Shown: positions 9,932 through 17,641 of the stretch, one piece after another
Layout: the number at the start of each line of letters is the position of its first letter
Position numbering within the stretch: the stretch's first letter is position 1
NCBI RefSeq assembly: GCF_007993815.1
Contig: NZ_VJWE01000011.1
Span: 682,001 to 746,000, forward strand
Length of the DNA: 64,000 nt
Direction of reading: 5' to 3'
Source: Acidovorax delafieldii
GTDB taxonomy: Bacteria; Pseudomonadota; Gammaproteobacteria; Burkholderiales; Burkholderiaceae_C
Made by a program: the position numbers and the translations under genes
The notes under the pieces: generated by a model
What the model saw: the letters and a program-made list of their open reading frames with translations, nothing else
Database searches by the model: none
Told to the model about the DNA's origin: nothing

Positions 9932-10651
9932 TCAGGCGGCGGGATAGGTCCGTCCACCAAACACGCCGGTGCCCACGCGCACCAGCGTGCTGCCTGCCTG
10001 AATGGCGGCCTCCAGATCGGCCGTCATGCCCAGGGACAGGGTGTCAAACTGCCCCAGGCCTGGCTCTCCCACTGCCGATATCTCGTCAAATAGCCTTCTG
10101 GCGCTAGTGTGGATTGCCAATTGCGCTTCAAATTCAGGAGCATGGTCCGGAATGCTCATGAGTCCTCGCACCACCAGCCGTGGCAGTTTTGCGACAGCGC
10201 GCACCAGGTCCAGGGCTTCGGACGGGGCCACGCCCGACTTGGTGGGCCCACCGTCGATGTTGACCTGGATACATACCTGCAGCGGCGGCAGGTGATCGGG
10301 CCGCTGGGCCGACAGGCGCTCGGCGATCTTGAGCCGGTCCACCGTGTGCACCCAGTCAAAGTGCTCGGCCACCAGGCGGGTCTTGTTGCTCTGGATAGGG
10401 CCAATGCAGTGCCACTGCAGCGCCACGCCGGGCAAGGCAGCCCGCACGGCGGCAATCTTGTCCACGCCCTCCTGGATGTAGTTCTCGCCAAAGGCGCGCT
10501 GGCCTGCTGCCACCGCCTCCAACACTGCATCGGCGCCAAAGGTCTTGGAAACGGCCAGCAGGCCCACCTGGCCCGGGTCGCGCCCGGCAGTCCGGCACGC
10601 CTGGGCGATCCGGCCCATAACCTGTTGGAGGTTGTTAGCAATCGTGGTCAT
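9932..10651 (-). CDS. yggS: YggS/PLPBP family PLP homeostasis protein
   Basis: A 239-residue single-domain PLP-binding protein of the alanine racemase N-terminal fold. It has no known enzymatic reaction and buffers cellular vitamin B6. The PLP lysine is in LLAVSKTFGADAV, the motif FGENYIQEG follows, and the C-terminal SLGMTADLEAAI and GTGVFGGR are conserved. The ATG at 10651 is chosen because the upstream frame is antisense to pilT. yggS next to pilT is a common proteobacterial arrangement. Residues about 173-189 are encoded by a copy of dispersed repeat A, replacing what is usually a variable helix. Confidence 0.9.
   Translation of the reverse strand: MTTIANNLQQVMGRIAQACRTAGRDPGQVGLLAVSKTFGADAVLEAVAAGQRAFGENYIQEGVDKIAAVRAALPGVALQWHCIGPIQSNKTRLVAEHFDWVHTVDRLKIAERLSAQRPDHLPPLQVCIQVNIDGGPTKSGVAPSEALDLVRAVAKLPRLVVRGLMSIPDHAPEFEAQLAIHTSARRLFDEISAVGEPGLGQFDTLSLGMTADLEAAIQAGSTLVRVGTGVFGGRTYPAA
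10086..10135 (-). repeat. Dispersed repeat family A, copy 3 (inside yggS)
   Basis: Contains AATAGCCTTCTGGCGCTAGT and GGATTGCCAATTGCGCTTC, a degenerate match to the intergenic copies. The frame is kept and encodes LAIHTSARRLFDEI. Confidence 0.55.
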
Positions 10652-10654
10652 AAT

Positions 10655-10674
10655 GTTTGGCAAGCGTACCAAAC
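10655..10674. promoter_or_regulatory. Inverted repeat between divergent yggS and pilT
   Basis: GTTTGG and CCAAAC flank CAAGCGTA in the 37-bp gap between the two divergent starts. It could be an operator or part of overlapping promoters; no protein can be named. Confidence 0.3.
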
Positions 10675-10688
10675 GATAGAGGGACTCC

Positions 10689-11732
10689 GTGGACATTACC
10701 CAATTGCTCGCGTTCAGCGTGAAGAACAAGGCCTCCGACCTGCACCTCTCCGCCGGTCTGCCGCCCATGATCCGGGTCCACGGCGACGTGCGGCGTATCA
10801 ACGTCGATGCGCTGGACCACAAGACGGTGCATGCCATGGTGTACGACATCATGAGCGACGCGCAGCGCAAGACGTATGAAGAGTTCCTGGAGGTGGACTT
10901 TTCCTTCGAGATCGAAGGCCTGGCCCGCTTCCGCGTCAACGCCTTCAACCAGAACCGGGGCGCGGCCGCCGTGTTCCGGACGATTCCGAGCAAGATCCTG
11001 ACGCTGGAACAGCTCAACGCCCCCAAGATCTTCGGCGACCTGGCCTTGAAGCCACGGGGCCTGGTGCTGGTGACCGGCCCCACGGGCTCGGGCAAGTCCA
11101 CCACGCTGGCCGCCATGGTCAACTACCTCAACGAATCCGAATACGGCCACATCCTCACGGTGGAAGACCCGATCGAATTCGTGCACGAGTCCAAGAAGTG
11201 CCTGATCAACCAGCGTGAAGTCGGCCCGATGACGCTGTCCTTCGCGGCGGCACTGAAGTCCGCACTGCGCGAAGACCCGGACGCCATTCTGGTGGGCGAA
11301 ATGCGCGACCTGGAAACCATCCGCCTGGCCATGACGGCTGCTGAAACGGGCCACTTGGTGTTCGGTACGCTGCACACCTCGAGCGCCGCCAAGACCATCG
11401 ACCGGATCATCGACGTGTTCCCCGCCGAAGAAAAGGAAATGGTCCGTGCGATGTTGTCCGAATCGCTGCAGGCCGTGATCTCGCAAACGCTGTGCAAGAC
11501 CAAGGACGGCTCCGGCCGCGTGGCTGCGCACGAGATCATGCTGGGCACCAGCGCCATCCGCAACCTGATCCGCGAGGCCAAGGTGGCGCAGATGTACTCC
11601 ACCATCCAGACCAGCAACAGCGTGGGCATGCAGACGCTGGACCAGAACCTGACCGACCTCGTGCGCCGCAACATCATCAGTCCGGCCGAAGCACGCAGCA
11701 AGGCCAAGATCCCCGAGAACTTCCCCGGCTGA
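10689..11732 (+). CDS. pilT: Type IV pilus retraction ATPase PilT
   Basis: A 347-residue hexameric ATPase that powers pilus retraction at the inner membrane. It starts with GTG (GTG-GAC-ATT), preceded by AGAGGGA. Visible features are the N-terminal ASDLHLSAGLPPMIRVHG, the Walker A box GPTGSGKST, the Asp box ILTVEDPIEFVH, the Walker B region DPDAILVGEMRD, the His box HLVFGTLHT, and the PilT signature AIRNLIRE near the C terminus. The signature separates it from PilB and PilU. It heads a three-gene set with a cyclic-nucleotide-binding protein and pilU. Confidence 0.97.
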   Translation: MDITQLLAFSVKNKASDLHLSAGLPPMIRVHGDVRRINVDALDHKTVHAMVYDIMSDAQRKTYEEFLEVDFSFEIEGLARFRVNAFNQNRGAAAVFRTIPSKILTLEQLNAPKIFGDLALKPRGLVLVTGPTGSGKSTTLAAMVNYLNESEYGHILTVEDPIEFVHESKKCLINQREVGPMTLSFAAALKSALREDPDAILVGEMRDLETIRLAMTAAETGHLVFGTLHTSSAAKTIDRIIDVFPAEEKEMVRAMLSESLQAVISQTLCKTKDGSGRVAAHEIMLGTSAIRNLIREAKVAQMYSTIQTSNSVGMQTLDQNLTDLVRRNIISPAEARSKAKIPENFPG

Positions 11733-11799
11733 GCCCCCGACAGCACACCCCCATGAACGACTTTGCGGCCCCTGCAGGCGCCGCATACCGGAGCGCGAT

Positions 11800-12435
11800 A
11801 TGAAAGGCATTTTGAGCCTTCTGAAAATGAAAGCCCGCAGCGGCAAGCCATCGGACGACCACACGGATTCCGTGCTGTTTTCCACCGCGTTTGCGGGCCA
11901 GGGTGTGGACGACTCCATGCTGGTGCCCTGGGAGGCACGCGCCGTGGAAGTGGGCGCCAAGCGCCTGCCTACCAGCCGGGGCGGCAAACTGCTGCAAGGC
12001 CTGTGGGCCAAGGACAAGTACATGGCGCACCTGGACAAGGACGCCGTGGAGCGCATGGAGCGCTTTTTTGAATTTGCGGCCGTCCCGTCCAATCGCGACG
12101 TGATTCGCCAGGATGAGTACGGCAACTTCATGGTGGTGCTGCTCACCGGCACCATCGCCGTGGACCGCGTGCAGCCTTGGGGCGAACAATTGCGTCTGGC
12201 CGAGACACGCCCTGGGGACATCCTGGGCGAGATGTCGCTGCTGGACAGCGGCATCCGCTTTTCGGCCTGCACCACACTCACCGACTGCGAGATCGCCGTG
12301 CTCTCCGCCGAGGCCATGGACGACATGATGACCAAGGATCCGCAACTGGCCGCCAGCCTGATTGCCCTGCTGGCGCGCAAGCTGTCGCTGCGCCTGCGCG
12401 TGGTGAGCGCACGCCTGAGCGACAACCAGAAATGA
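11800..12435 (+). CDS. Cyclic-nucleotide-binding domain protein between pilT and pilU
   Basis: A 211-residue cytoplasmic protein with a Crp-like nucleotide-binding beta-roll at about residues 85-190. Visible landmarks are RDVIRQDEYGNFMVVLLTGT, the phosphate-cassette region RPGDILGEMSLLDSG and CEIAVLSAEAM. No helix-turn-helix follows, so it is not a transcription factor. The N-terminal 80 residues are unassigned. The start ATG has GGAG seven bases upstream. Its constant place between the two retraction ATPases suggests it couples a nucleotide signal to pilus activity, which is inference. Whether it binds cAMP or c-di-GMP cannot be decided. Confidence 0.85.
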   Translation: MKGILSLLKMKARSGKPSDDHTDSVLFSTAFAGQGVDDSMLVPWEARAVEVGAKRLPTSRGGKLLQGLWAKDKYMAHLDKDAVERMERFFEFAAVPSNRDVIRQDEYGNFMVVLLTGTIAVDRVQPWGEQLRLAETRPGDILGEMSLLDSGIRFSACTTLTDCEIAVLSAEAMDDMMTKDPQLAASLIALLARKLSLRLRVVSARLSDNQK

Positions 12436-12493
12436 TGCACCTATCCACGACACAAGATCGTCCGGCAGACGACCACCCCCGGGAGAACTTCTG

Positions 12494-13630
12494 ATGGAAC
12501 GCGATCAGGCCAGTAAATTCATCAATGACCTGCTCAAGCTGATGGTGAGCCGCAACGGCAGCGACTTGTTCATCACGGCAGAGTTTCCACCCGCCATCAA
12601 GGTCGATGGCAAGGTGACCAAGGTGTCGCCGCAACCCCTCACGTCCAACCACACGCTCACGCTGGCGCGCGCGATCATGAGCGACAAGCAGGTGGCGGAC
12701 TTCGAGCGCACCAAGGAGTGCAACTTCGCCATCTCGCCCGCTGGCATCGGGCGCTTCCGCGTCAACGCTTTCATCCAGCAGGGCAAGGTCGGCATGGTGC
12801 TGCGGACCATTCCACTCACGCTGCCCACCATCGACGGCCTGGGTGTGCCGCAGGTGCTCAAGGAAGTGACGATGACCAAACGCGGCCTGTGCATCCTGGT
12901 GGGTGCCACGGGCTCGGGCAAGTCCACCACGCTGGCCGCCATGGTGGACTGGCGCAACGAGAACTCGTTCGGCCACATCATCACGGTGGAGGACCCCATC
13001 GAATTTGTGCACCCACACAAGAACTGCGTGGTGACGCAGCGTGAAGTGGGCCTGGATACCGACAGCTGGGAAGCAGCGCTGAAGAACACGCTGCGGCAGG
13101 CGCCCGACGTGATCCTGATGGGCGAAATCCGCGATCGCGAGACCATGGAACATGCGGTGGCGTTTGCCGAAACCGGGCACTTGTGCCTGGCCACGCTGCA
13201 CGCCAACAGCGCCAACCAGGCGCTGGACCGGATCATCAACTTCTTTCCCGAAGAGCGCCGTGCCCAGTTGTTGATGGACCTGTCGCTCAACCTGCGCGCC
13301 ATGGTGTCGCAGCGCCTGATCCCCAAGCAGGACGGCAAGGGCCGCGCCGCAGCGGTGGAGGTGATGCTCAACACCCCGCTGATCTCCGACCTGATCTTCA
13401 AGGGCGAGGTCTCCGAGATCAAGGAGATCATGAAGAAGAGCCGCAACCTGGGCATGCAGACCTTCGACCAGGCGCTGTTCGATGCCTACGAGGCCAATGT
13501 CATCAGCTACGAAGACGCGCTGCGCAATGCCGACTCGCTCAACGACTTGCGCCTGCAGATCAAGCTCAACAGCCAGCGCGCCAAGTCACCCGACCTGGCT
13601 CAGGGCACCGAGCATTTTGCGATCGTTTGA
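12494..13630 (+). CDS. pilU: Type IV pilus accessory retraction ATPase PilU
   Basis: A 378-residue PilT paralogue that supports retraction with PilT. It has ASKFINDLLKLMVSRNGSDL at the N terminus, the Walker A box GATGSGKSTT, the Asp box IITVEDPIEFVHPHKNCVV and a Walker B region PDVILMGEIRD. It lacks the PilT AIRNLIRE signature, which is replaced by LISDLIFKGEVSEIKEIM, as expected for PilU. GGGAG precedes the ATG. It ends the pilT cluster, and a strong terminator follows 37 bases after the stop. Confidence 0.95.
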   Translation: MERDQASKFINDLLKLMVSRNGSDLFITAEFPPAIKVDGKVTKVSPQPLTSNHTLTLARAIMSDKQVADFERTKECNFAISPAGIGRFRVNAFIQQGKVGMVLRTIPLTLPTIDGLGVPQVLKEVTMTKRGLCILVGATGSGKSTTLAAMVDWRNENSFGHIITVEDPIEFVHPHKNCVVTQREVGLDTDSWEAALKNTLRQAPDVILMGEIRDRETMEHAVAFAETGHLCLATLHANSANQALDRIINFFPEERRAQLLMDLSLNLRAMVSQRLIPKQDGKGRAAAVEVMLNTPLISDLIFKGEVSEIKEIMKKSRNLGMQTFDQALFDAYEANVISYEDALRNADSLNDLRLQIKLNSQRAKSPDLAQGTEHFAIV

Positions 13631-13666
13631 CCCCAGAGCCAGGTCCACACGCCTTCGCACCGCTTC

Positions 13667-13696
13667 ACCCGCCCTCCTGGGCGGGTTTTCGTTTTC
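13667..13696 (+). terminator. Rho-independent terminator after pilU
   Basis: An eight-base-pair stem ACCCGCCC/GGGCGGGT with loop TCCT, followed by TTTCGTTTT. It closes the pilT-pilU unit. Confidence 0.85.
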
Positions 13697-13729
13697 ACGC
13701 ATACTTTTGCATCATCTTGCCGTCACACC

Positions 13730-14644
13730 ATGCCAAGCACTAACCCCCGCAACTACGACACCACCCCCTCCCGCAAAGTCGCCTTTCTGGGCCTGGGCGT
13801 GATGGGCTATCCCATGGCAGGCCACCTGGCGCTGGCTGGTCATGAAGTCACTGTGTACAACCGGACCGCTACCAAATCCGTAGCGTGGTGCGCAGAGTAT
13901 GCGGGCACCAAGGCCCCCCAGCATGCAGCCACGCCCCGCGAGGCGGCGGCAAGCGCCGACATCGTGTTCTGCTGTGTGGGCAATGACGATGACCTGCGCT
14001 CGGTCACCCTGGGTGCGGACGGTGCCTTCGCAGGCATGAAGCCCGGCGCGATTTTTGTGGACCACACCACGGCCTCGGCCGAGGTGGCCCGCGAGCTGTA
14101 TGCGGCCGCCCAGGCGCTCGGCCTGCAGTTTGTGGATGCGCCCGTGTCCGGCGGCCAAGCCGGCGCTCAGAACGGCCTGCTGACCGTGATGTGCGGCGGC
14201 GATGCAGCAGCCTTCGAGGCTGCTCAGCCCGTGGCCATGGCGTTCTCGCGCGCCTTCACGCTGCTGGGTGCCAGCGGCTCGGGCCAGTTGGCCAAGATGG
14301 TCAACCAGATCTGCATCGCCGGGCTGGTGCAGGCCCTGTCGGAAGCCGTGGCGTTTGGCCAGAACGCCGGGCTGGACATGAAGCAGGTGCTGGAAGTGAT
14401 CGGCAAGGGCGCTGCCCAGAGCTGGCAGATGGACAACCGTGGCAAGACCATGGTGGACGGCAAGTTCGACTTTGGTTTTGCCGTGGACTGGATGCGCAAG
14501 GACCTGGGACTGGTGCTGGACGAAGCCAAGCGCAACGGATCACGCGTGCCGGTGACGGCACTGGTGGACCAGTTCTATGCCGATGTGCAGAAGATGGGCG
14601 GCAACCGCTGGGATACGTCCAGCCTGATTCAGCGCTTGAAGTAA
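13730..14644 (+). CDS. NAD(P)-dependent beta-hydroxyacid dehydrogenase (3-hydroxyisobutyrate dehydrogenase family)
   Basis: A 304-residue oxidoreductase with an N-terminal Rossmann fold (VAFLGLGVMGYPMAGHL) and the family substrate-binding signature FVDAPVSGGQAGAQNG. The catalytic-lysine region follows (SGSGQLAKMVNQICIAG). Relatives oxidise 3-hydroxyisobutyrate, tartronate semialdehyde or glyoxylate-type substrates; residues alone do not settle which. The first 17 residues extend beyond the core fold, and no good ribosome-binding site is seen. The ATG at 13730 follows the pilU terminator directly, so it has its own promoter or is weakly expressed. Confidence 0.88.
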   Translation: MPSTNPRNYDTTPSRKVAFLGLGVMGYPMAGHLALAGHEVTVYNRTATKSVAWCAEYAGTKAPQHAATPREAAASADIVFCCVGNDDDLRSVTLGADGAFAGMKPGAIFVDHTTASAEVARELYAAAQALGLQFVDAPVSGGQAGAQNGLLTVMCGGDAAAFEAAQPVAMAFSRAFTLLGASGSGQLAKMVNQICIAGLVQALSEAVAFGQNAGLDMKQVLEVIGKGAAQSWQMDNRGKTMVDGKFDFGFAVDWMRKDLGLVLDEAKRNGSRVPVTALVDQFYADVQKMGGNRWDTSSLIQRLK

Positions 14645-14785
14645 CCCCCTCAGCCGCCTGCGGTGTCTACCCTGACAAAGGGCAGACCCGGCGGTCGGGC
14701 AAAGCAGGCGTCGTCGCAGCCTCACCCCCGGGCGCAACGCCGGCGACGTGTGGCAGCGTTGCGGAGCCCCAGCGCTGCGCTGCAA

Positions 14786-14824
14786 GAAAAATGTCCCAGA
14801 CCACGCGCTGCGGTGTGGGACATT
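14786..14824 (-). terminator. Rho-independent terminator after the BON lipoprotein gene
   Basis: On the leftward strand AATGTCCCA pairs with TGGGACATT across a 17-base loop and is followed by TTTTC. It sits 25 bases after the stop of the BON-domain gene. Confidence 0.8.
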
Positions 14825-14848
14825 GACCCTCCGGTCTGAACCCCGTCC

Positions 14849-15514
14849 TCAGCCGCCGGCCGGCTTGGTGTCCGTGGTAACCGGCGCAGGTTGCGGCGCG
14901 ATGCGGCGCAGCTCTTCCTCCGAAACGATCTCGAACACACGCACCACCTTGCGCACGTCACTCACGCCCCGGGCGATGTCCGTGGCACGGTTGGCCTCGC
15001 GCTGCGAGACACGGCCCATCAGATAGACGGTGTTGCGCTCGGTCACCACCTTGAAGGAATTGGCCGAGATGTCCTGCGCGTCCACCAGGCTCGCACGCAC
15101 CTTGCCGGTGATGAAGGTGTCCGTGGACCGCTGGCTCAGGGTGGAGCTGGGCATCACGGCCAGATCGTTGACCACGGAGCGCACGTTCTCCACCTGCGAC
15201 ACCATCTGCTCCACCGCCTGGCGGTCCTGGGCTGTGGCGACTTCACCGGTCAGCAGGGCCTGGCGGTTGTAGCTGGTCACATTGACATGGGCCCGGTCGC
15301 CCAGGGCTTCGCGGATGCGGTTGGCCGCGCGCAGCTCAATGCCTTCGTCTTCGATCTGGGTGCCGGCCGTGCGGCGGTCCACCGCCATCACGCCGCCGAC
15401 CACAGCGCCGCCCACGATCAGGGGCGCGCAGGCCGATAGTGCAGCGGCCAGCGTGGCAGCAGCCAGGGCAGTGCCCACCACGCGGCGGGTGCGATTCAGG
15501 GTTGTCGGGTTCAT
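14849..15514 (-). CDS. dolP: BON-domain outer membrane lipoprotein (DolP/YraP-like)
   Basis: A 221-residue predicted lipoprotein. The N terminus is basic and then hydrophobic, with lipobox ALSAC giving a lipidated cysteine at residue 29. Two BON domains follow, at about residues 60-125 and 140-205, recognisable by RIREALGDRAHVNVTSYN, LLTGEV, VNDLAV, VYLMGRVSQREANRATDIA and VRKVVRVFE. The E. coli homologue binds anionic phospholipid at the division site and supports outer membrane integrity. The start ATG has AGGAG eight bases upstream and overlaps the preceding gene's stop as ATGA, so the two are translationally coupled. Confidence 0.9.
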   Translation of the reverse strand: MNPTTLNRTRRVVGTALAAATLAAALSACAPLIVGGAVVGGVMAVDRRTAGTQIEDEGIELRAANRIREALGDRAHVNVTSYNRQALLTGEVATAQDRQAVEQMVSQVENVRSVVNDLAVMPSSTLSQRSTDTFITGKVRASLVDAQDISANSFKVVTERNTVYLMGRVSQREANRATDIARGVSDVRKVVRVFEIVSEEELRRIAPQPAPVTTDTKPAGG

Positions 15515-16110
15515 AGTGGGATCTCCTGTTCACCAAGTAACTGTGCGTCCACGCCGTCGCTGATGCAGTGCAGTACCAGCGTATGGACTTCGCGCACGCG
15601 TGCCGCACGGTCATGGGGCACGCTGATCAAGACGTCGGTCTCCCGCAGCATGGCGGCCAGTTTGCCGCCGGTGCGGCCCGCCAACACCACCACGGTCATG
15701 TCGCGCTCGTGCGCGGCCTCGGCGGCAGCCAGCAGGTTGGGGTCGTTGCCGTGCACCGTCAGGGCCAGCAGCACATCGCCCGCCTGGCCCAGGGCGCGCA
15801 CCTGGCGCGCAAACTGCTGGGTGGCATCGTTGCTTCCCGCAGCCGCCGTGAGCAGGGTGTTGTCGGATGTGAGCGCCAGCGCGGCCAGCTCGGGACGTTC
15901 GCGTTCAAAGCCCGCCACGCAAAAGGCGGCAAACTGCTGCGCTTCGGCGGCGGACGGGCCGTTGCCACAGGCCAGCACCTTGCCGCCGCTGGTCACGCAG
16001 GCCAGCACCGCCTGTACGGCAGCGGCAATGGGGTGGCTCAGGGTCTGCGCGGCCTGGTACTTCAGGTCGGCGCTGTCAATGAAATGCTGTTGGATGCGTT
16101 GCTCAAGCAT
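15511..16110 (-). CDS. diaA: SIS-domain protein (DiaA/GmhA-like)
   Basis: A 199-residue sugar-isomerase-fold protein. It begins MLEQRIQQHFIDSADLKYQA and contains GGKVLACGNGPSAAEAQQFA, the phosphosugar-binding loop. The family includes GmhA, which makes ADP-heptose precursors, and DiaA, which helps DnaA assemble at the replication origin. Position between yraN and dolP homologues matches the E. coli diaA neighbourhood and favours DiaA, but the metal and catalytic residues of GmhA cannot be ruled out by eye. It overlaps the downstream lipoprotein gene by four bases. Confidence 0.82.
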   Translation of the reverse strand: MLEQRIQQHFIDSADLKYQAAQTLSHPIAAAVQAVLACVTSGGKVLACGNGPSAAEAQQFAAFCVAGFERERPELAALALTSDNTLLTAAAGSNDATQQFARQVRALGQAGDVLLALTVHGNDPNLLAAAEAAHERDMTVVVLAGRTGGKLAAMLRETDVLISVPHDRAARVREVHTLVLHCISDGVDAQLLGEQEIPL

Positions 16111-16200
16111 GAGGGCCCGATGATACCCGCCGCGTGTTACAGCTTTTGTAGCAAAGGGTAGCCACCCGCATTGCGCTGGCGACCGGTACGGCGCCCGCCG

Positions 16201-16611
16201 CTACTGCGCATCGAACGCCGCCTTGAGCCACTGCACCCCCTCCTCCACCAGCACCACGTCAAAACGGCAGGGCGGTGGCGACGGCAAGCGCATCAGGTAG
16301 TGCCGTGCGGCAAAGATGATGCGCTGCTGCTTGGTCGCGCTGATGCTGGCACCGGCGCCGCCAAAGCCGCCATGCGCGCGGCTACGCACCTCCACAAACA
16401 CCAGGGTGCCATCCCGGTCACGCATCACCAGATCAATCTCGCCCCCGCCGCGTCCGGGCGTCCGATAATTGCGTACCGCCAGTTGCAGTCCCGCTGCCTG
16501 CAGATGGGCCAATGCCTGGTCCTCGGCAGCGTTGCCCCGCTCACGCGTGGTGGCTTTTTTGGCAGCCCCCGGGGTGGCAAGGGCCGGTGGTCTTTTTCCA
16601 AGGAAATTCAT
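16201..16611 (-). CDS. yraN: UPF0102 family protein YraN
   Basis: A 136-residue protein of the endonuclease-like UPF0102 family. The nuclease-fold core is visible as RGNAAEDQALAHLQAAGL, then GGGEIDLVMRDRDGTLVFVE with VRSRAHGGFG. The E-x-D...E-V pattern resembles the catalytic core of Holliday-junction-resolvase-like nucleases, although no function has been firmly shown. The start codon at 16611 shares a base with the TTG start of the divergent rsmI gene; an alternative ATG at 16620 would overlap rsmI by ten bases. There is therefore no intergenic DNA between the two genes. Confidence 0.88.
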   Translation of the reverse strand: MNFLGKRPPALATPGAAKKATTRERGNAAEDQALAHLQAAGLQLAVRNYRTPGRGGGEIDLVMRDRDGTLVFVEVRSRAHGGFGGAGASISATKQQRIIFAARHYLMRLPSPPPCRFDVVLVEEGVQWLKAAFDAQ

Positions 16612-17540
16612 TGAGCGCATCTTTCGCTTCAGCCCAGGGCGCGGCGCACGACGCCGCCGCTGCGCAGCATTATCCGCAGGGCGCGCTGTACGTGGTGGCC
16701 ACGCCCATCGGCAACCTGGCCGACATCACCTTGCGCGCACTGCATGTGCTGCAACTGGCCGACACGGTGGCCTGCGAAGACACGCGCCATACGCAGTCGA
16801 TGCTGCGCGCCTACGGCATCGACAAGGGCGCCAGCCAGCTGCTGGCTGTGCACCAGCACAACGAGGCCGAAGCCGCGCAGAACGTGGTGCACCGGCTGCA
16901 GCAGGGCCAGCGCGTGGCCTATGTGAGCGACGCAGGCACCCCCGGCGTGAGCGACCCCGGCGCACGTCTGGTGGCTGCCGTGCAGGCGGCGGGCCTGCGT
17001 GCCGTGCCACTGCCGGGCGCCAGCAGCATCACCACCGCATTGAGCGTGGCCGGTGCCGTGGCCCACAGCACCGAACACGGCGGCTTTGTGTTTGCAGGAT
17101 TCCTGCCCGTCAAGAACGCGGAGCGTGCCAACGTGATCGCCCAGCAACTGGCCCAGGAGCCCCGGTGCGTGGTGCTGCTCGAAGCGCCCCACCGCATCGG
17201 CGAGCTGGCCCAGGCCCTGGCCGTATTGGGCGAGCGCCCCGTCACCCTGGCGCGCGAGCTGACCAAACAGTTTGAAGAAGTCACCACCCAGCCCGCGCGG
17301 GCGCTGACGGCGTGGCTGGATGGGTCGCCCCAGCGCTCGCGCGGCGAATTCGTGGTGCTGCTGCACCCGGTCCCTGTGGTCAGCGACGCGGGCGACAGCC
17401 ACCGCGTGCTGCGCCTGTTGCTGGCCGAGCTGCCCCTGAAGACCGCCGTGCGCCTGGCCGCCGAGATCACGGGCGCGTCACGCAACGTGCTGTACGACAC
17501 CGCGCTGGAGTGGAAGCGCGAGGATGGCGTACAGGACTGA
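16611..17540 (+). CDS. rsmI: 16S rRNA (cytidine1402-2'-O)-methyltransferase RsmI
   Basis: A 309-residue SAM-dependent methyltransferase of the tetrapyrrole methylase fold that modifies C1402 in the ribosomal P site. It is recognised by LYVVATPIGNLADITLRAL, ACEDTRHTQSML, VSDAGTPGVSDPG, LPGASSITTALS and LARELTKQFEE. The likely start is TTG at 16611, with AAGGA seven bases upstream; longer frames from 16512 run antisense into yraN. The gene is divergent from yraN with overlapping start codons, so its promoter must lie inside yraN. Confidence 0.93.
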   Translation: MSASFASAQGAAHDAAAAQHYPQGALYVVATPIGNLADITLRALHVLQLADTVACEDTRHTQSMLRAYGIDKGASQLLAVHQHNEAEAAQNVVHRLQQGQRVAYVSDAGTPGVSDPGARLVAAVQAAGLRAVPLPGASSITTALSVAGAVAHSTEHGGFVFAGFLPVKNAERANVIAQQLAQEPRCVVLLEAPHRIGELAQALAVLGERPVTLARELTKQFEEVTTQPARALTAWLDGSPQRSRGEFVVLLHPVPVVSDAGDSHRVLRLLLAELPLKTAVRLAAEITGASRNVLYDTALEWKREDGVQD

Positions 17541-17576
17541 CTCCAGGTGCTCCCGGGCCGTGTTTGCGATGTTTTC

Positions 17577-17630
17577 GGGCGGTAGCGCTAGTGCAATATG
17601 CCGCACAAGCTATCCAATTAATAGCAAACT
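17577..17630 (-). repeat. Dispersed repeat family A, copy 4
   Basis: Contains GGTAGCGCTAGTGCAATATG, identical over this stretch to copy 10, then AGCTATCCAATTAATAGC. It lies between the converging rsmI and Hsp70-like genes. Confidence 0.75.
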
Positions 17631-17641
17631 GGATGGCATGA

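Noticed and set aside
14645..14785. A possible terminator or small gene after the beta-hydroxyacid dehydrogenase
   Set aside because: Only loosely paired GC-rich sequence is visible and no frame has a ribosome-binding site.
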